From Kordiimonas aestuarii (GTDB taxonomy: Bacteria; Pseudomonadota; Alphaproteobacteria; Sphingomonadales; Kordiimonadaceae), in the NCBI RefSeq assembly GCF_025574465.1, contig NZ_JAOBPP010000019.1, positions 62,001 through 126,000 of the forward strand: 64,000 nucleotides of DNA. The letters run 5' to 3'. The position numbers and the translations under genes are program-made. The notes below the pieces were generated by a model. It was not told the DNA's origin and ran no database searches. It saw only the letters and a list, made by a program, of their open reading frames with translations. The first letter of the stretch is position 1; each line of letters starts with the position of its first letter. Below are positions 18,489-27,430 of the stretch, piece by piece.

Positions 18489-20630
18489 TTAAATCTGGCC
18501 CAGTGTGCGAATTTTCGCCTGCGGGTGAATTTCGTTCTGGCTCATGACCACGGTTGCCGGGCGGAAACGTTCGATGATCGACCGCACATAAGGCCGCACC
18601 AGCGGACTCGTCAGCAACACCGGTTGTTCGCCGCGTTCGGCCTGCTGGTCGTAGATGATCCGCACCGAATTGATGAATTCCTGCAAGCGTGACGGCGCCA
18701 TGGCAAGTTGCTTTTCCTCGCCTTGCCCGACAAGGCTTTCAGCGAAAGCCTGTTCCCATTCGGGCGAAAGCGTGATCAGGGGCACAAGCCCCTGCATATT
18801 GGAATAGGCCGAGCAAAGCTGGCGGCCAAGCCGCGTGCGCACATGTTCGGTGATCGAGACGATATTCTGCGTGAAGCCTGTGGCCTCCGCGATACCTTCA
18901 AGGATGGTGGGCAGGTCGCGGATCGAGACGCGTTCACCCAGAAGCGACTGCAACACACGCTGGATGCTCGACGTGGTGATCTGGCTTGGCACAATATCGG
19001 CCACCAGTTTTTGGTGCTCGCTCGACAGGTCATCAAGCAGCTTCTGCGTTTCGGCATAGGACAGCAGTTCGGCCATATTGTCCTTGATGACCTCGGTCAG
19101 ATGCGTCGTGATCACGGTGGCGGCGTCTACAACTGTATAACCGCGGAAGCTGGCTTCCTCGCGTGCGCCCGCGTCGACCCACGTGGCGGGCAGGCCAAAC
19201 GCGGGCTCGGTGGTGGCTTCGCCCGGTATCTGCACGGGTTGGCCTTCAGGGTCCATCACCAGAAGCATGCCGGGGCGGATATCACCGCGCCCTACTTCGG
19301 TTTCCTTGACCCTGAGCACATAGGTATTGGCGGGCAGTTGCATGTTGTCGAGGATGCGCACCGAGGGCATGACAAAGCCCATCTCGCTTGCCAACTGGCG
19401 CCTGAGCGCCTTGATCTGGTCGGTCAGCCGGAAGCCGCTGTCATCGTTGATCAGGGTCAGCAGGCCGTAACCAAGTTCCAGCCGAAGCTGGTCAATGGCA
19501 AGCGCGGAGCTGATAGGCTCTTCGGCGGGGACGGCGGTATGCTCGGCATCTTTTGTTGCTTTCGCTTCAGCGACGGCGGCCTTCTCGCGTTTGTTGCCAA
19601 TGGCGTATGCCATGTAACCGAGGGTGCCGCCAAAAAGGGCGAACGGAAGGAACGGAATGCCGGGCATCAACCCCATGCCAAAAAGCAGCGCGGAGGTGAC
19701 GCCAAGCGCGCGTGGATACCCACTGAGTTGACCAAAAAGCGCCTTGTCGGTCTGGCCGGTGACGCCTGCTTTGGTGACAAGCATACCAGCAGCGGTGGAG
19801 ACGATCAGCGCCGGGATCTGCGAAACCAGACCGTCGCCTACGGTCAGGATGGTATATTGGTTCATCGCGTCGGACAGCGAGATATCATTGATCACCACGC
19901 CGATGATGATGCCGCCGATGATGTTGATGAGCGTAATCAGGATGCCAGCGATGGCGTCCCCGCGCACGAACTTTGCCGCACCGTCCATGGAGCCGAAGAA
20001 GGTGCTTTCGTCCTCAAGCTCCTTGCGGCGGATCTTGGCTTCGTTTTCATCGATCAGCCCCGCCGACATATCGGCATCAATGGCCATTTGTTTACCAGGC
20101 ATGGCGTCGAGGCTGAACCGGGCCGCGACTTCCGCGATCCGGCCCGAGCCCTTGGTGATAACCATAAAGTTCACGATGACAAGGATGGCAAATACAATGA
20201 TGCCAATGACAACCTGACCGCCCATCAGGAAGGCGCCAAACGCCTCAATCACTTTGCCGGCGGCGTCGGTGCCTGTGTGCCCTTCCGACAGGATAAGCCG
20301 GGTGGACGCCATATTGAGCGATAGCCTGAGCATGGTCGCGATCAGGAGGACCGTCGGGAAACTGCTGAATTGCAGAGGTTTCTGTATGAATATGCACGTC
20401 ATGAGCACCATCACCGAAAAGGTGATGGAAGCAGCCAGCATGAGGTCCAGCAGCCAACTGGGCATTGGCATGATGAGCATCATGATGATGGTAACCATGC
20501 CAAGCGCGAAGGCAACGTCGGAGCTTCTGACCCCGCCGAGAATAGCGCTTAGCGCGGCACTGCCGGCTGAAGGGCCGCCTCCGCCGCCATCGCCGCCCGG
20601 TTGGCCGCCGCCTGATGCTGTATCACTCAT
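18489..20630 (-). CDS. flhA: Flagellar export gate protein FlhA
   Basis: 713 residues, standard length. The N-terminal half has about eight membrane segments, including the FHIPEP-region sequences (MASTRLILSEGH, GDAIAGILITLINIIGG). The C-terminal half is the cytosolic docking platform for export chaperones. The N-terminus has a Gly-rich leader. It forms the nonameric export gate in the MS ring. Long open frames on the opposite strand are shadows of its codon bias. Confidence 0.96.
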   Translation of the reverse strand: MSDTASGGGQPGGDGGGGGPSAGSAALSAILGGVRSSDVAFALGMVTIIMMLIMPMPSWLLDLMLAASITFSVMVLMTCIFIQKPLQFSSFPTVLLIATMLRLSLNMASTRLILSEGHTGTDAAGKVIEAFGAFLMGGQVVIGIIVFAILVIVNFMVITKGSGRIAEVAARFSLDAMPGKQMAIDADMSAGLIDENEAKIRRKELEDESTFFGSMDGAAKFVRGDAIAGILITLINIIGGIIIGVVINDISLSDAMNQYTILTVGDGLVSQIPALIVSTAAGMLVTKAGVTGQTDKALFGQLSGYPRALGVTSALLFGMGLMPGIPFLPFALFGGTLGYMAYAIGNKREKAAVAEAKATKDAEHTAVPAEEPISSALAIDQLRLELGYGLLTLINDDSGFRLTDQIKALRRQLASEMGFVMPSVRILDNMQLPANTYVLRVKETEVGRGDIRPGMLLVMDPEGQPVQIPGEATTEPAFGLPATWVDAGAREEASFRGYTVVDAATVITTHLTEVIKDNMAELLSYAETQKLLDDLSSEHQKLVADIVPSQITTSSIQRVLQSLLGERVSIRDLPTILEGIAEATGFTQNIVSITEHVRTRLGRQLCSAYSNMQGLVPLITLSPEWEQAFAESLVGQGEEKQLAMAPSRLQEFINSVRIIYDQQAERGEQPVLLTSPLVRPYVRSIIERFRPATVVMSQNEIHPQAKIRTLGQI

Positions 20631-20670
20631 GCTTTATACTCGTGACGTTTCATCGTGAGGTTAAAGAGCC

Positions 20671-22056
20671 TTAAACCGGCGCGCCGGGTTGCGGGATGGA
20701 AACACCTTCTGTCTGATACTGGTTCAGCTTGTTCCTGAGGGTGCGGATAGAAATGCCAAGAATATTGGCCGCATGTGTGCGATTGCCAAGACAGTGCTTG
20801 AGGGTATCGATGATAAGTTCACGCTCTACCTCTGCGACAGTCTTCCCGACCATTGTCGCCGCGCTGTCATCGCCATCTGCGCTGCCGCTGTCTGCGCCGG
20901 CGCTGCCTGTGACGTTGCCGCCATTGCTTACAGGCGCTGTGCCGAACGTAATGTTGCCGCTGGCGTCGGGCAGCAGGATTGCGGCGGTTGAAATTTCGTC
21001 ACCTGTGGCAAGCAGCACGGCGCGGTGAATGGTGTTCTCCAGCTCCCGCACGTTGCCTTGCCAGTTGTGTGCCTGCAGCATCTTCATCGCGTCGTCAGAG
21101 ACGGTACGTTCCTGTACCTGGTTTATCTCGGCATATTTTTTGGCGAAATGGTTTGCCAGAGCCTGAATGTCCGCCGGACGTTCCCGCAGCGACGGTACCC
21201 GCAGGTTCACGACGTTAAGGCGGAAGAAAAGGTCCTCGCGGAAATTGCCAGCCTTCACCTCTTCCTGCAGGTTGCGGTTCGAGGTGGCGATGATGCGGAT
21301 GTTAACGTTTACGGGTTTGGCGCCACCAACGCGGTCGATCTGGCGTTCCTGAATGGCGCGCAGCAGTTTGGCCTGCAGACGCACATCCATCTCTGAAATC
21401 TCGTCAAGCAGCAGCGTGCCGCCATGAGCTTCCTCAAACTTACCGATCCGGCGGGCGACAGCACCGGTGAAGGCGCCTTTTTCATGCCCGAACAATTCCG
21501 ACTCCAGCAGGTTTTCCGGGATGGCAGCGCAGTTGACGGCCACAAATGGTTTGTTGGCGCGGCGGCTTTTCTGGTGAACGAAACGCGCCATCACTTCCTT
21601 ACCGGTACCGCTTTCGCCGGTAATCATGATGCTGGCCTCGCTTGGTGCCACCTGTTCCGCCAGCGCCGCCACATTTTTCATGATTGGGTCACGGTAAATG
21701 AAAGCCTGGCTGTCTTCGGTCACGGCTTCAAGGACGGCTGCGATCAATTCCGCATCCGGGGGCAGGGGGATATATTCCTTGGCCCCGCCACGAATGGCCG
21801 CTGCCGCAATCTTGGGGTCGGTGCCAATGCCGCATGCCACCACAGGGATCGAGAAGTGTTCGGCCCGCAGTTTCGGGATGAGGCTCGGGATGTCGAGTGA
21901 GACCTCAACCATCAGAAGGTCCGCACCGCGCGTCCGTAGCGTGCCGAGGGCTGTGTCAATATCAGGGGCGTGCGTAACCTTCGCGCCGCGCTCGATCGCA
22001 ATCTGGCTGGCTGCGCCCAGTTGCCCGTTCAGGGTGCCCACAATGAGTAGTCGCAT
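20671..22056 (-). CDS. flbD: Sigma-54 activator FlbD
   Basis: 461 residues. The N-terminal receiver-like domain (1-115) lacks the acidic pocket, with Gly/Thr at the usual Asp pair and Glu51 near the acceptor site, as in other FlbD proteins. The AAA+ domain has Walker A GESGTGKE at 147-154, the sigma-54 loop GAFTGA at 194-199 and an arginine-finger region near 289-293. The C-terminus has a Fis-type helix-turn-helix (about 424-447). It drives middle and late flagellar genes, and the sigma-54 promoter before fliK is a natural target. Confidence 0.93.
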   Translation of the reverse strand: MRLLIVGTLNGQLGAASQIAIERGAKVTHAPDIDTALGTLRTRGADLLMVEVSLDIPSLIPKLRAEHFSIPVVACGIGTDPKIAAAAIRGGAKEYIPLPPDAELIAAVLEAVTEDSQAFIYRDPIMKNVAALAEQVAPSEASIMITGESGTGKEVMARFVHQKSRRANKPFVAVNCAAIPENLLESELFGHEKGAFTGAVARRIGKFEEAHGGTLLLDEISEMDVRLQAKLLRAIQERQIDRVGGAKPVNVNIRIIATSNRNLQEEVKAGNFREDLFFRLNVVNLRVPSLRERPADIQALANHFAKKYAEINQVQERTVSDDAMKMLQAHNWQGNVRELENTIHRAVLLATGDEISTAAILLPDASGNITFGTAPVSNGGNVTGSAGADSGSADGDDSAATMVGKTVAEVERELIIDTLKHCLGNRTHAANILGISIRTLRNKLNQYQTEGVSIPQPGAPV

Positions 22057-22110
22057 CTATCGTCTCCGTACCATGTCGCCGCTGCCTGCGCGGCTCATGC
22101 GATTTGCCGT

Positions 22111-22875
22111 CTATTTGAAAAAGGTCACCCTTTTTGCCGGCGGCAAAATTGTATTCAGGAGCATTTCAAGCCTGCGCGGATTTTCCTTCCGGCGGATTGA
22201 GGTTGCCCCCATTGAATAAAGGTTGTTCACAAGTTGCTCTTCGTCGGTGCAATGCTCGGTCTTCGCCGCAAGCGGGATGAAAACAAGATGCGCGAGCACC
22301 GCGCCGTAAAAAGTAGTCAAAAGGGCCACCGCCATCGCCGGGCCGATTTCGGCCGGGTTGTCGAGGTTGCCCAGCATCCGTACAAGGCCAATGAGCGTAC
22401 CGATCAGGCCCATGGCTGGCGCCACATCACCAGCACGGCGCAGAAAATCCACGGCGCGCATGTGGCGAGAAGAGGCTGTGCTGGCTTCGCGCCGCAGGAT
22501 CTGCTCAATCTCATCCGGCTCGGAGCCGTCAACGACGAGCTGGATTGCCTGCGCGAGGAACGGGGTGTCCTTCAAGCGTGGCAACAATTTCTCCAGCATC
22601 AGCACATCGTTGTGCTTGCGGCTTTCAACGGCAATTTTCAGCACCTTGATCGCCTCCTCGGTTGGATCACGCTGGCCATGGCGCAAAAGCTGCCAGATGT
22701 TGGCTGGAAGCGTGATCATCTCCTGCAGGCGGAAACTGATGGCAGTGACCGCCATCGTTCCCAGTATGACAATCAGCACGCCCTGCAGGTTGACGAAAGC
22801 CAGTGGCGACCCACCAAGCCAGATGGCTCCCCCCACCAGCAAAAATGCTGCCAGCATGCCGAAAATCGTGCTCAT
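22111..22875 (-). CDS. motA: Flagellar motor stator protein MotA
   Basis: 254 residues with four membrane segments and a large cytoplasmic loop, the MotA/PomA plan. GDVAPAMGLIGTLIGLVRML carries the conserved proline region of segment 3, and the loop has the charged residues used in torque generation. It forms the ion channel with MotB. No motB follows here, so the partner must be elsewhere. It lies between fliN and flbD in the operon. The sequence is nearer the PomA-like group. Confidence 0.88.
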   Translation of the reverse strand: MSTIFGMLAAFLLVGGAIWLGGSPLAFVNLQGVLIVILGTMAVTAISFRLQEMITLPANIWQLLRHGQRDPTEEAIKVLKIAVESRKHNDVLMLEKLLPRLKDTPFLAQAIQLVVDGSEPDEIEQILRREASTASSRHMRAVDFLRRAGDVAPAMGLIGTLIGLVRMLGNLDNPAEIGPAMAVALLTTFYGAVLAHLVFIPLAAKTEHCTDEEQLVNNLYSMGATSIRRKENPRRLEMLLNTILPPAKRVTFFK

Positions 22876-22905
22876 CGCGTCCTTGTCCCCCTCATGTCAT
22901 CGTTA

Positions 22906-23268
22906 TCAGACGATGCCGCCATCAAGTTTGATGATCTCGGTCATGGTAACACCCAGATGGTCTTCGACCAGAACCACCTCTCCCCGGGCAACCAGCCGGT
23001 TGTTGACATAAATATCAATGGCTTCACCGACTTTCCGGTCAAGCTCGATCACCGCGCCGGGCGCAAGCTTCAGAAGCTGGCTGACTTCCAGTGTCGATTT
23101 GCCCAGAACGGCCTGAACACGCACAGGGACATCAAATACAGGTTCAAGTTCCTGCGACGACCGGACCTGTCCGTCTTCCTTGGGCGCAAGGTCGGGTGAC
23201 TTGCTGGTGCCACTCGACAAGTTCTGCAGGCCGACGTCACCCCCGTTGTTGTCCTCTTGGTTTGCCAT
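22906..23268 (-). CDS. fliN: Flagellar switch protein FliN
   Basis: 120 residues. An Asn/Gly/Ser/Lys-rich N-terminal tail precedes a single SpoA/FliN domain (about 42-117) with VPVRVQAVLGKSTLEVSQLL, GAVIELDRKVGEAIDIYVN and GEVVLVEDHLGV. It builds the lower C-ring and binds FliH to dock the export ATPase. It follows fliH by 13 bases. Confidence 0.94.
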   Translation of the reverse strand: MANQEDNNGGDVGLQNLSSGTSKSPDLAPKEDGQVRSSQELEPVFDVPVRVQAVLGKSTLEVSQLLKLAPGAVIELDRKVGEAIDIYVNNRLVARGEVVLVEDHLGVTMTEIIKLDGGIV

Positions 23269-23281
23269 TCAGTTTTCCTCT

Positions 23282-23962
23282 TTATCCCTGAGCATTACTA
23301 TCTGGATCAGCCTCATCGCTTTCAGATGCTTGCGCCGCGGCTGGGGCCGGGACATCCTCTGGCATGACAAAGCGCTGAACCGCGCTTTCGATCTGGCTGA
23401 TTGTAACATCATGTTTACGTTCGGTGCCGCCGTCCGGCCATTCTACCCTACAGTCCTGCGGGCCGAAGGAGGGTTCGCCCACCAGTACGATGTCACCGGG
23501 GAAGCTTGTCGCGGCCTTGAGGTCCTCAAGCCGGTCATTCACCGGGTCAACCAGCGGTTCCGATACCCGAACAACAAGGCGCGGTTCCTTCACCATGGTA
23601 GCCATGCAGTCTTCGATCAGTGCTTCAATCTCTGCCATCGGGTGTGAGCGCAACAGGGCAGGGGCAAGTTTTGACGCGATAGCGTAGGCGAGTTGTACCA
23701 TCTCCTGCTTGAGGCTGCTTTCAAGCTGTGCGCGCTGCGAAAACAGGCCGTGCGCGGCTTGCTCAATCTGAGCCAGCAGGCCCTTGGTGGCATTCTCGAT
23801 CTCGCCCAACGCCTGCTTGCGTCCTTCCTCAACACCCTGGCTGTAGGCGTCCGACTGCATGCGCTCCGCCTCGGCGCGCACACGCTCCAAATCCTCATCG
23901 TAACGGCTTTTGGCGCCGCCGTCGAAGGCCTGGTCAAATCGGTATTTTACGGGTTCAGCCAT
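23282..23962 (-). CDS. fliH: Flagellar assembly protein FliH
   Basis: 226 residues. The charged helical N-terminal half contains AESERMQ-like and QGVEEGRKQAL stretches, and the C-terminal half resembles the V-ATPase E-subunit-like FliH domain with MVKEPRLVVRVSEPL. FliH anchors FliI to the C-ring and regulates its ATPase. The call is supported by position between fliG and fliN. The last residues are Glu/Ala/Asp rich. Confidence 0.88.
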   Translation of the reverse strand: MAEPVKYRFDQAFDGGAKSRYDEDLERVRAEAERMQSDAYSQGVEEGRKQALGEIENATKGLLAQIEQAAHGLFSQRAQLESSLKQEMVQLAYAIASKLAPALLRSHPMAEIEALIEDCMATMVKEPRLVVRVSEPLVDPVNDRLEDLKAATSFPGDIVLVGEPSFGPQDCRVEWPDGGTERKHDVTISQIESAVQRFVMPEDVPAPAAAQASESDEADPDSNAQG

Positions 23963-23978
23963 TCAGCGTTTCATGCCT

Positions 23979-24986
23979 CTAGTATATAAGTTCATCTTCG
24001 CCCTTGTTATCGGAAAGCAGGATTTCACCGGCTTCCGCAAGGTCCTTGGCTTTGTTGACCATGTCCATTTGGGCTTCGTCCACGTCACGCAGGCGTACGG
24101 GGCCCATGGCTTCCATGTCCTCGCGCAGGATTTTTGCCGCGCGTTCGGACATGTTTGAGAAGAACAGGTCGCGCAATGTGTCGGACGCCCCCTTCATAGC
24201 CAGTGCCAGTTTGTCCTTGTCCACGTTCCGCAGCAGCGTCTGAACACCCGATGGGTCGAGGTTCGCCAGATCCTCGAAGGTGAACATCAGCGCGCGAATG
24301 CGTTCGGCGCTATCGCGGTTGCGGTCTTCAAGGGCAGCCAGGAAGCGGCTTTCAGCCGACCGGTCGAGATAGTTGAAAATTTCCGCGATCGTTTCGTGGC
24401 TGTCGCGGCGGCTGGTGCGGGCAAGGTTGTTCATAAACTCCACCCGCAGGGTTTGTTCAACCTTATCAAGGATGTCCTTTTGTACAGCCTCCATGCGCAG
24501 CATGCGCATGATGACTTCCATCGAGAAGTCTTCCGGCAGCACGGACAGCACGCGCGCCGCATGCTCGGCCTTGATCTTCTGCAGCACCACGGCAACAGTC
24601 TGCGGGTATTCGTTCTTCAGGTAACTTGCCAGCACAACTTCGTTCACGTTGCCAAGCTTGTCCCACATGGTACGCCCGGCAGGACCCCGAATTTCGTCCA
24701 TGATGATCTGGACACGGTCACCGGGCAGCATTTTCTTGAGCAGGCGCTCAGTACTTTCAAACGACCCGTTGAGGTTGCCAACAGTGGATACCTTGGAGGC
24801 AAATTCGACAAACAGGTCCTCAACATCGATGGCATCAATGGCGCCAAGGGTCGACATATGCTGCGACAGTTCCTTGACCTCGTCCTCGGACAGGTTTTCC
24901 CAGATCGCGCGGCCATGCTCCTCGCCAATGGCCAGCATGAAGGCTGCGGCCTTCTGCGATCCTGACATTTTGGTTAAATCTGCCAC
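23979..24986 (-). CDS. fliG: Flagellar motor switch protein FliG
   Basis: 335 residues with the FliG N, middle (about 120-200) and C-terminal domains. The C-terminal torque helix region around [30 protein letters not shown] is well kept. It interacts with MotA and changes rotation direction on CheY-P input. The frame starts at a GTG (24986); an ATG six codons later is a possible alternative. It lies 55 bases after fliF. Confidence 0.95.
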   Translation of the reverse strand: MADLTKMSGSQKAAAFMLAIGEEHGRAIWENLSEDEVKELSQHMSTLGAIDAIDVEDLFVEFASKVSTVGNLNGSFESTERLLKKMLPGDRVQIIMDEIRGPAGRTMWDKLGNVNEVVLASYLKNEYPQTVAVVLQKIKAEHAARVLSVLPEDFSMEVIMRMLRMEAVQKDILDKVEQTLRVEFMNNLARTSRRDSHETIAEIFNYLDRSAESRFLAALEDRNRDSAERIRALMFTFEDLANLDPSGVQTLLRNVDKDKLALAMKGASDTLRDLFFSNMSERAAKILREDMEAMGPVRLRDVDEAQMDMVNKAKDLAEAGEILLSDNKGEDELIY

Positions 24987-25041
24987 ACTCTTACCTATGC
25001 TCTCAGTTGGTTACAAACAATGCGCGTATGATCGCGGTCAC

Positions 25042-26808
25042 CTAGTCGGCATACAGCCATGTGCGAACAATGGCGACAGACTCGTCAGGGTTCGCACGGA
25101 TAATGTCAGCCACTTTCTTGATGGCGCTTTCCTGGATGCGGCCTTCAACCTGGGCCAGATCAATCTTGGCATCTGTCCGGTGGCTGGTGTTGGTCAGCTG
25201 CCCGCTTTCGCGCGCCAGCCGTATGGCAAGCGCGGCATCCTCGTTGCCGGAGGCTGCCAAGGCCATCAACTCGGGCGTGATACCATTGCCTTCACCGCCG
25301 CCTGACGGGCCAGCGATAGCAGGCGTATCCGTGCTGCGGTCCTCGATCTGGTTCGGGTCGGGCGGTGGCGGGGCATCGGGAATGGCCTCAATAAGACGCA
25401 TCACCAGCGGGCGCACCACCAGAAGGATAATCAGGATAACAGAAACAAACACGCCCCCTTCCGTGAGAATTTCCAGAAGGTCCTGTTTGTTAAGGCCAAA
25501 GAGGTTGAAGCCTGCCTCTGATTCGGAAAAAGGCTCGGGGTCGACAAAGCGCATACTCGCGACCGTCACCTGATCACCCCGGTCTTCATCATAGGGGATA
25601 GCGGTCAGGACCAGATTTTGCAACTGCGCGATCTCTTCGGCGCTGCGCTCCTGATAAGCGGTGGTGTTGCCTTCTTCATCAAGGGTACGCTCGCCATCGA
25701 CCAGCACGGCCACGCGGATTTGGGTCAGTTTGCCCGGCTCCTGTACCGTCACCGTTTCGGTTTTGGAATTCTCGAAATTGGTGGTTTCCTGCGTTTTTTT
25801 CGCTACGTTGGATGGGTTGCCACCCAAGCCCTGTGCATCAGGCAGGTTGTTGCCCATGGTGACCTGGCCACCGACCTGATCACCGTCCTGGCTTTCTTCT
25901 TCAACTACATTCTGGCTCAGTATCACCTGCGCATCGGGATCATAGCTGACCTGGCTTGTCGTCGTGCGGCTGGTATCCATGCTGACGGCGACTTCAGCTC
26001 GTACCCGGCCATCGCCAACACGGCGCGCCAGAAGCTGTTCGATCTTGTCGCGGTAGAGGCGTTCTTTTGCCAGCCGGGCTTCCTCAATGTTCGAAAAACC
26101 GCCCAGCTTGCCCCGTTCCGCCGCGCCATCAACAAGCAAGCGACCGCTGGTGTCCGAAATGGTGACACGCTCGGGCGAAAGGCCTGGCACCGCTGTGGCG
26201 ACCAGGGCCTGAATGGCCTGGGCTTGCTGGCGGCCGAGCGAAGCCCCGTTGGTGCGGATCATGATCGATGCTGTCGGCTCGGACGCTTCACGCTGGAACG
26301 GCCGGCGTTCGGGCATGACAATATGCACCCGTGCTTCGGATACCGAGCCGAGATATTTGATGGTGCGGGCGATTTCACCTTCAACCGCGCGAACATAGTT
26401 CACGTTAAGCTCAAAGCTGGTGCGGCCAAAACCGCTATCCTGATCGAAAATCTCTTTGCCAACCACACTGCCCGTGAGCCCTTCACCGGCAAGCGTAAGA
26501 CGCAGACGGTCAACCTGATCACGGGGCACTCGCAGGATGCGGCCGCCGGCGTCGGTTTCATAAGGGATCTGCTCGCCTTCGAGTCGCTGCACGATCGTGG
26601 CCGCATTGGCTGGATCAAGATCGGAATACAGTGTTGTCATCGGGGCTGTCTGCCAACGACCGATGATCATCGTGAAAAACATCACAATGGCAAAACCGAC
26701 AACACCCAGAAGGATCAATCGGCCCGTGCCGAGATTCCTGATAAACTGAAGAATACCTTCCAACACCCACCTCGGAAATTGTGCACCCGCATTTATGCCC
26801 CCGCCCAT
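25042..26808 (-). CDS. fliF: Flagellar MS-ring protein FliF
   Basis: 588 residues, normal size. It has an N-terminal membrane segment (about 28-48), two ring-building periplasmic domains, a second membrane segment near 440-465 (GGVFVSVILIILLVVRPLV), and a C-terminal FliG-binding tail. It is the first gene of the long operon and the base of flagellar assembly. The ATG at 26808 has only a weak ribosome site. A GTG at 26764 preceded by CGAGG is an alternative. An exact CtrA half-site lies about 45 bases upstream. Confidence 0.95.
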   Translation of the reverse strand: MGGGINAGAQFPRWVLEGILQFIRNLGTGRLILLGVVGFAIVMFFTMIIGRWQTAPMTTLYSDLDPANAATIVQRLEGEQIPYETDAGGRILRVPRDQVDRLRLTLAGEGLTGSVVGKEIFDQDSGFGRTSFELNVNYVRAVEGEIARTIKYLGSVSEARVHIVMPERRPFQREASEPTASIMIRTNGASLGRQQAQAIQALVATAVPGLSPERVTISDTSGRLLVDGAAERGKLGGFSNIEEARLAKERLYRDKIEQLLARRVGDGRVRAEVAVSMDTSRTTTSQVSYDPDAQVILSQNVVEEESQDGDQVGGQVTMGNNLPDAQGLGGNPSNVAKKTQETTNFENSKTETVTVQEPGKLTQIRVAVLVDGERTLDEEGNTTAYQERSAEEIAQLQNLVLTAIPYDEDRGDQVTVASMRFVDPEPFSESEAGFNLFGLNKQDLLEILTEGGVFVSVILIILLVVRPLVMRLIEAIPDAPPPPDPNQIEDRSTDTPAIAGPSGGGEGNGITPELMALAASGNEDAALAIRLARESGQLTNTSHRTDAKIDLAQVEGRIQESAIKKVADIIRANPDESVAIVRTWLYAD

Positions 26809-26852
26809 GCCCGGCGGGATTTGAGCCCAACTTACGCCGTCACGGTAAACAG

Positions 26853-26860
26853 ATGGTTAA
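26853..26860 (-). promoter_or_regulatory. CtrA half-site upstream of fliF
   Basis: Exact TTAACCAT on the leftward strand, 45 bases before the fliF ATG. The same octamer occurs upstream of ctrA. Class II flagellar operons such as fliF are classic CtrA targets in Caulobacter. A half-site alone is weak evidence. Confidence 0.45.
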
Positions 26861-26863
26861 ATC

Positions 26864-26880
26864 TAGGCAAAAATTGCCTA
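26864..26880. repeat. Perfect inverted repeat in the fliF promoter region
   Basis: TAGGCAA-AAA-TTGCCTA, 7-bp arms with a 3-bp spacer, next to the CtrA half-site. It could be an operator. It does not have sigma-54 spacing. Confidence 0.5.
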
Positions 26881-26921
26881 TAAATGTAAAGGAAAATATT
26901 AGGGAATTTTCTGAGGGTAGC

Positions 26922-26943
26922 CAGAAAGCGCAGATTTCTGCGC
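26922..26943 (-). terminator. Probable terminator of sciP
   Basis: Stem GCGCAG/CTGCGC with a 4-base loop, followed on the leftward strand by TTTCT, 26 bases beyond the sciP stop. Confidence 0.6.
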
Positions 26944-26968
26944 CTTGGGCGCGAACGACGGTCTATAT

Positions 26969-27250
26969 TCAGGCTGACCGGGCGCCGCGATATTTCTGAA
27001 TTCTGGTGGTGCGCAGGCCGGGGAGGCCATTCTCATTGATGGCTTGTTGCCAGGCGAGAAACTCTTCTACTGATAGCGAATAGCGTTTGCACGCGTCTTC
27101 GAGGCTCAGCAGTCCGCCCTGCACGGCGGCGACAACCTCGGCCTTGCGGCGAATAACCCAGCGCTGCGTATTCGCACTTGGCAAATCCGCGAGGGTAAGG
27201 GGTTTCCCTGTCGGTCCTATGACCAGACTTTTTATGTCTTCACGTGCCAT
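26969..27250 (-). CDS. sciP: CtrA inhibitor SciP
   Basis: 93 residues, the DUF1153 family. VIGPTGKPLTLADLP, RWVIRRKAEVVAAV, GLLSLEDACKRYSLS, EEFLAWQ and GLRTTRIQ are almost identical to Caulobacter SciP, a helix-turn-helix protein that binds CtrA and blocks its recruitment of RNA polymerase. In Caulobacter sciP is itself switched on by CtrA. Here a full CtrA box lies 75 bases upstream. It is flanked by fliF and the hook operon, with its own terminator, so it is probably monocistronic. Confidence 0.93.
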   Translation of the reverse strand: MAREDIKSLVIGPTGKPLTLADLPSANTQRWVIRRKAEVVAAVQGGLLSLEDACKRYSLSVEEFLAWQQAINENGLPGLRTTRIQKYRGARSA

Positions 27251-27324
27251 TGACTATATACCCGTTTTTGTTGGCCGGAGTGAGTATAGGCACGGGCTTT
27301 TTAAAAAAGGCCTAATGGCTAGGG

Positions 27325-27339
27325 TTAAGATTGAATTAA
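27325..27339 (-). promoter_or_regulatory. Full CtrA box upstream of sciP
   Basis: TTAA-N7-TTAA with exact canonical spacing, continuing CC on the leftward strand (TTAACC), 75-89 bases before the sciP ATG. This matches the CtrA consensus fully and fits the known CtrA-SciP negative feedback. Confidence 0.65.
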
Positions 27340-27361
27340 TTTTTTGCTGTCTCCAAACAGA

Positions 27362-27389
27362 ACCGGGTGACCCAAATGGGCCACCCGGT
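27362..27389 (-). terminator. Terminator of the fliK-flgD-flgE operon
   Basis: A 12-bp stem ACCGGGTGACCC/GGGCCACCCGGT with one A-C mismatch and a 4-base loop, starting 42 bases after the flgE stop. The following leftward bases are TCTGTTTGG, a modest T tract. Confidence 0.65.
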
Positions 27390-27430
27390 CTGCGCAAAAG
27401 AGATATCAGCCAGCTATTGGCGAACTGATA

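Noticed and set aside
18708..20324. Long rightward open frame opposite flhA
   Set aside because: It is antisense to a conserved gene, has no recognisable domain and arises from codon bias in GC-rich DNA.
26864..26880. Sigma-54 promoter in the fliF inverted repeat
   Set aside because: GG to GC spacing is eight bases where ten are needed.
25618..26883. Long rightward open frame opposite fliF
   Set aside because: Same reasoning: antisense to a conserved gene, no ribosome site, low-complexity translation.
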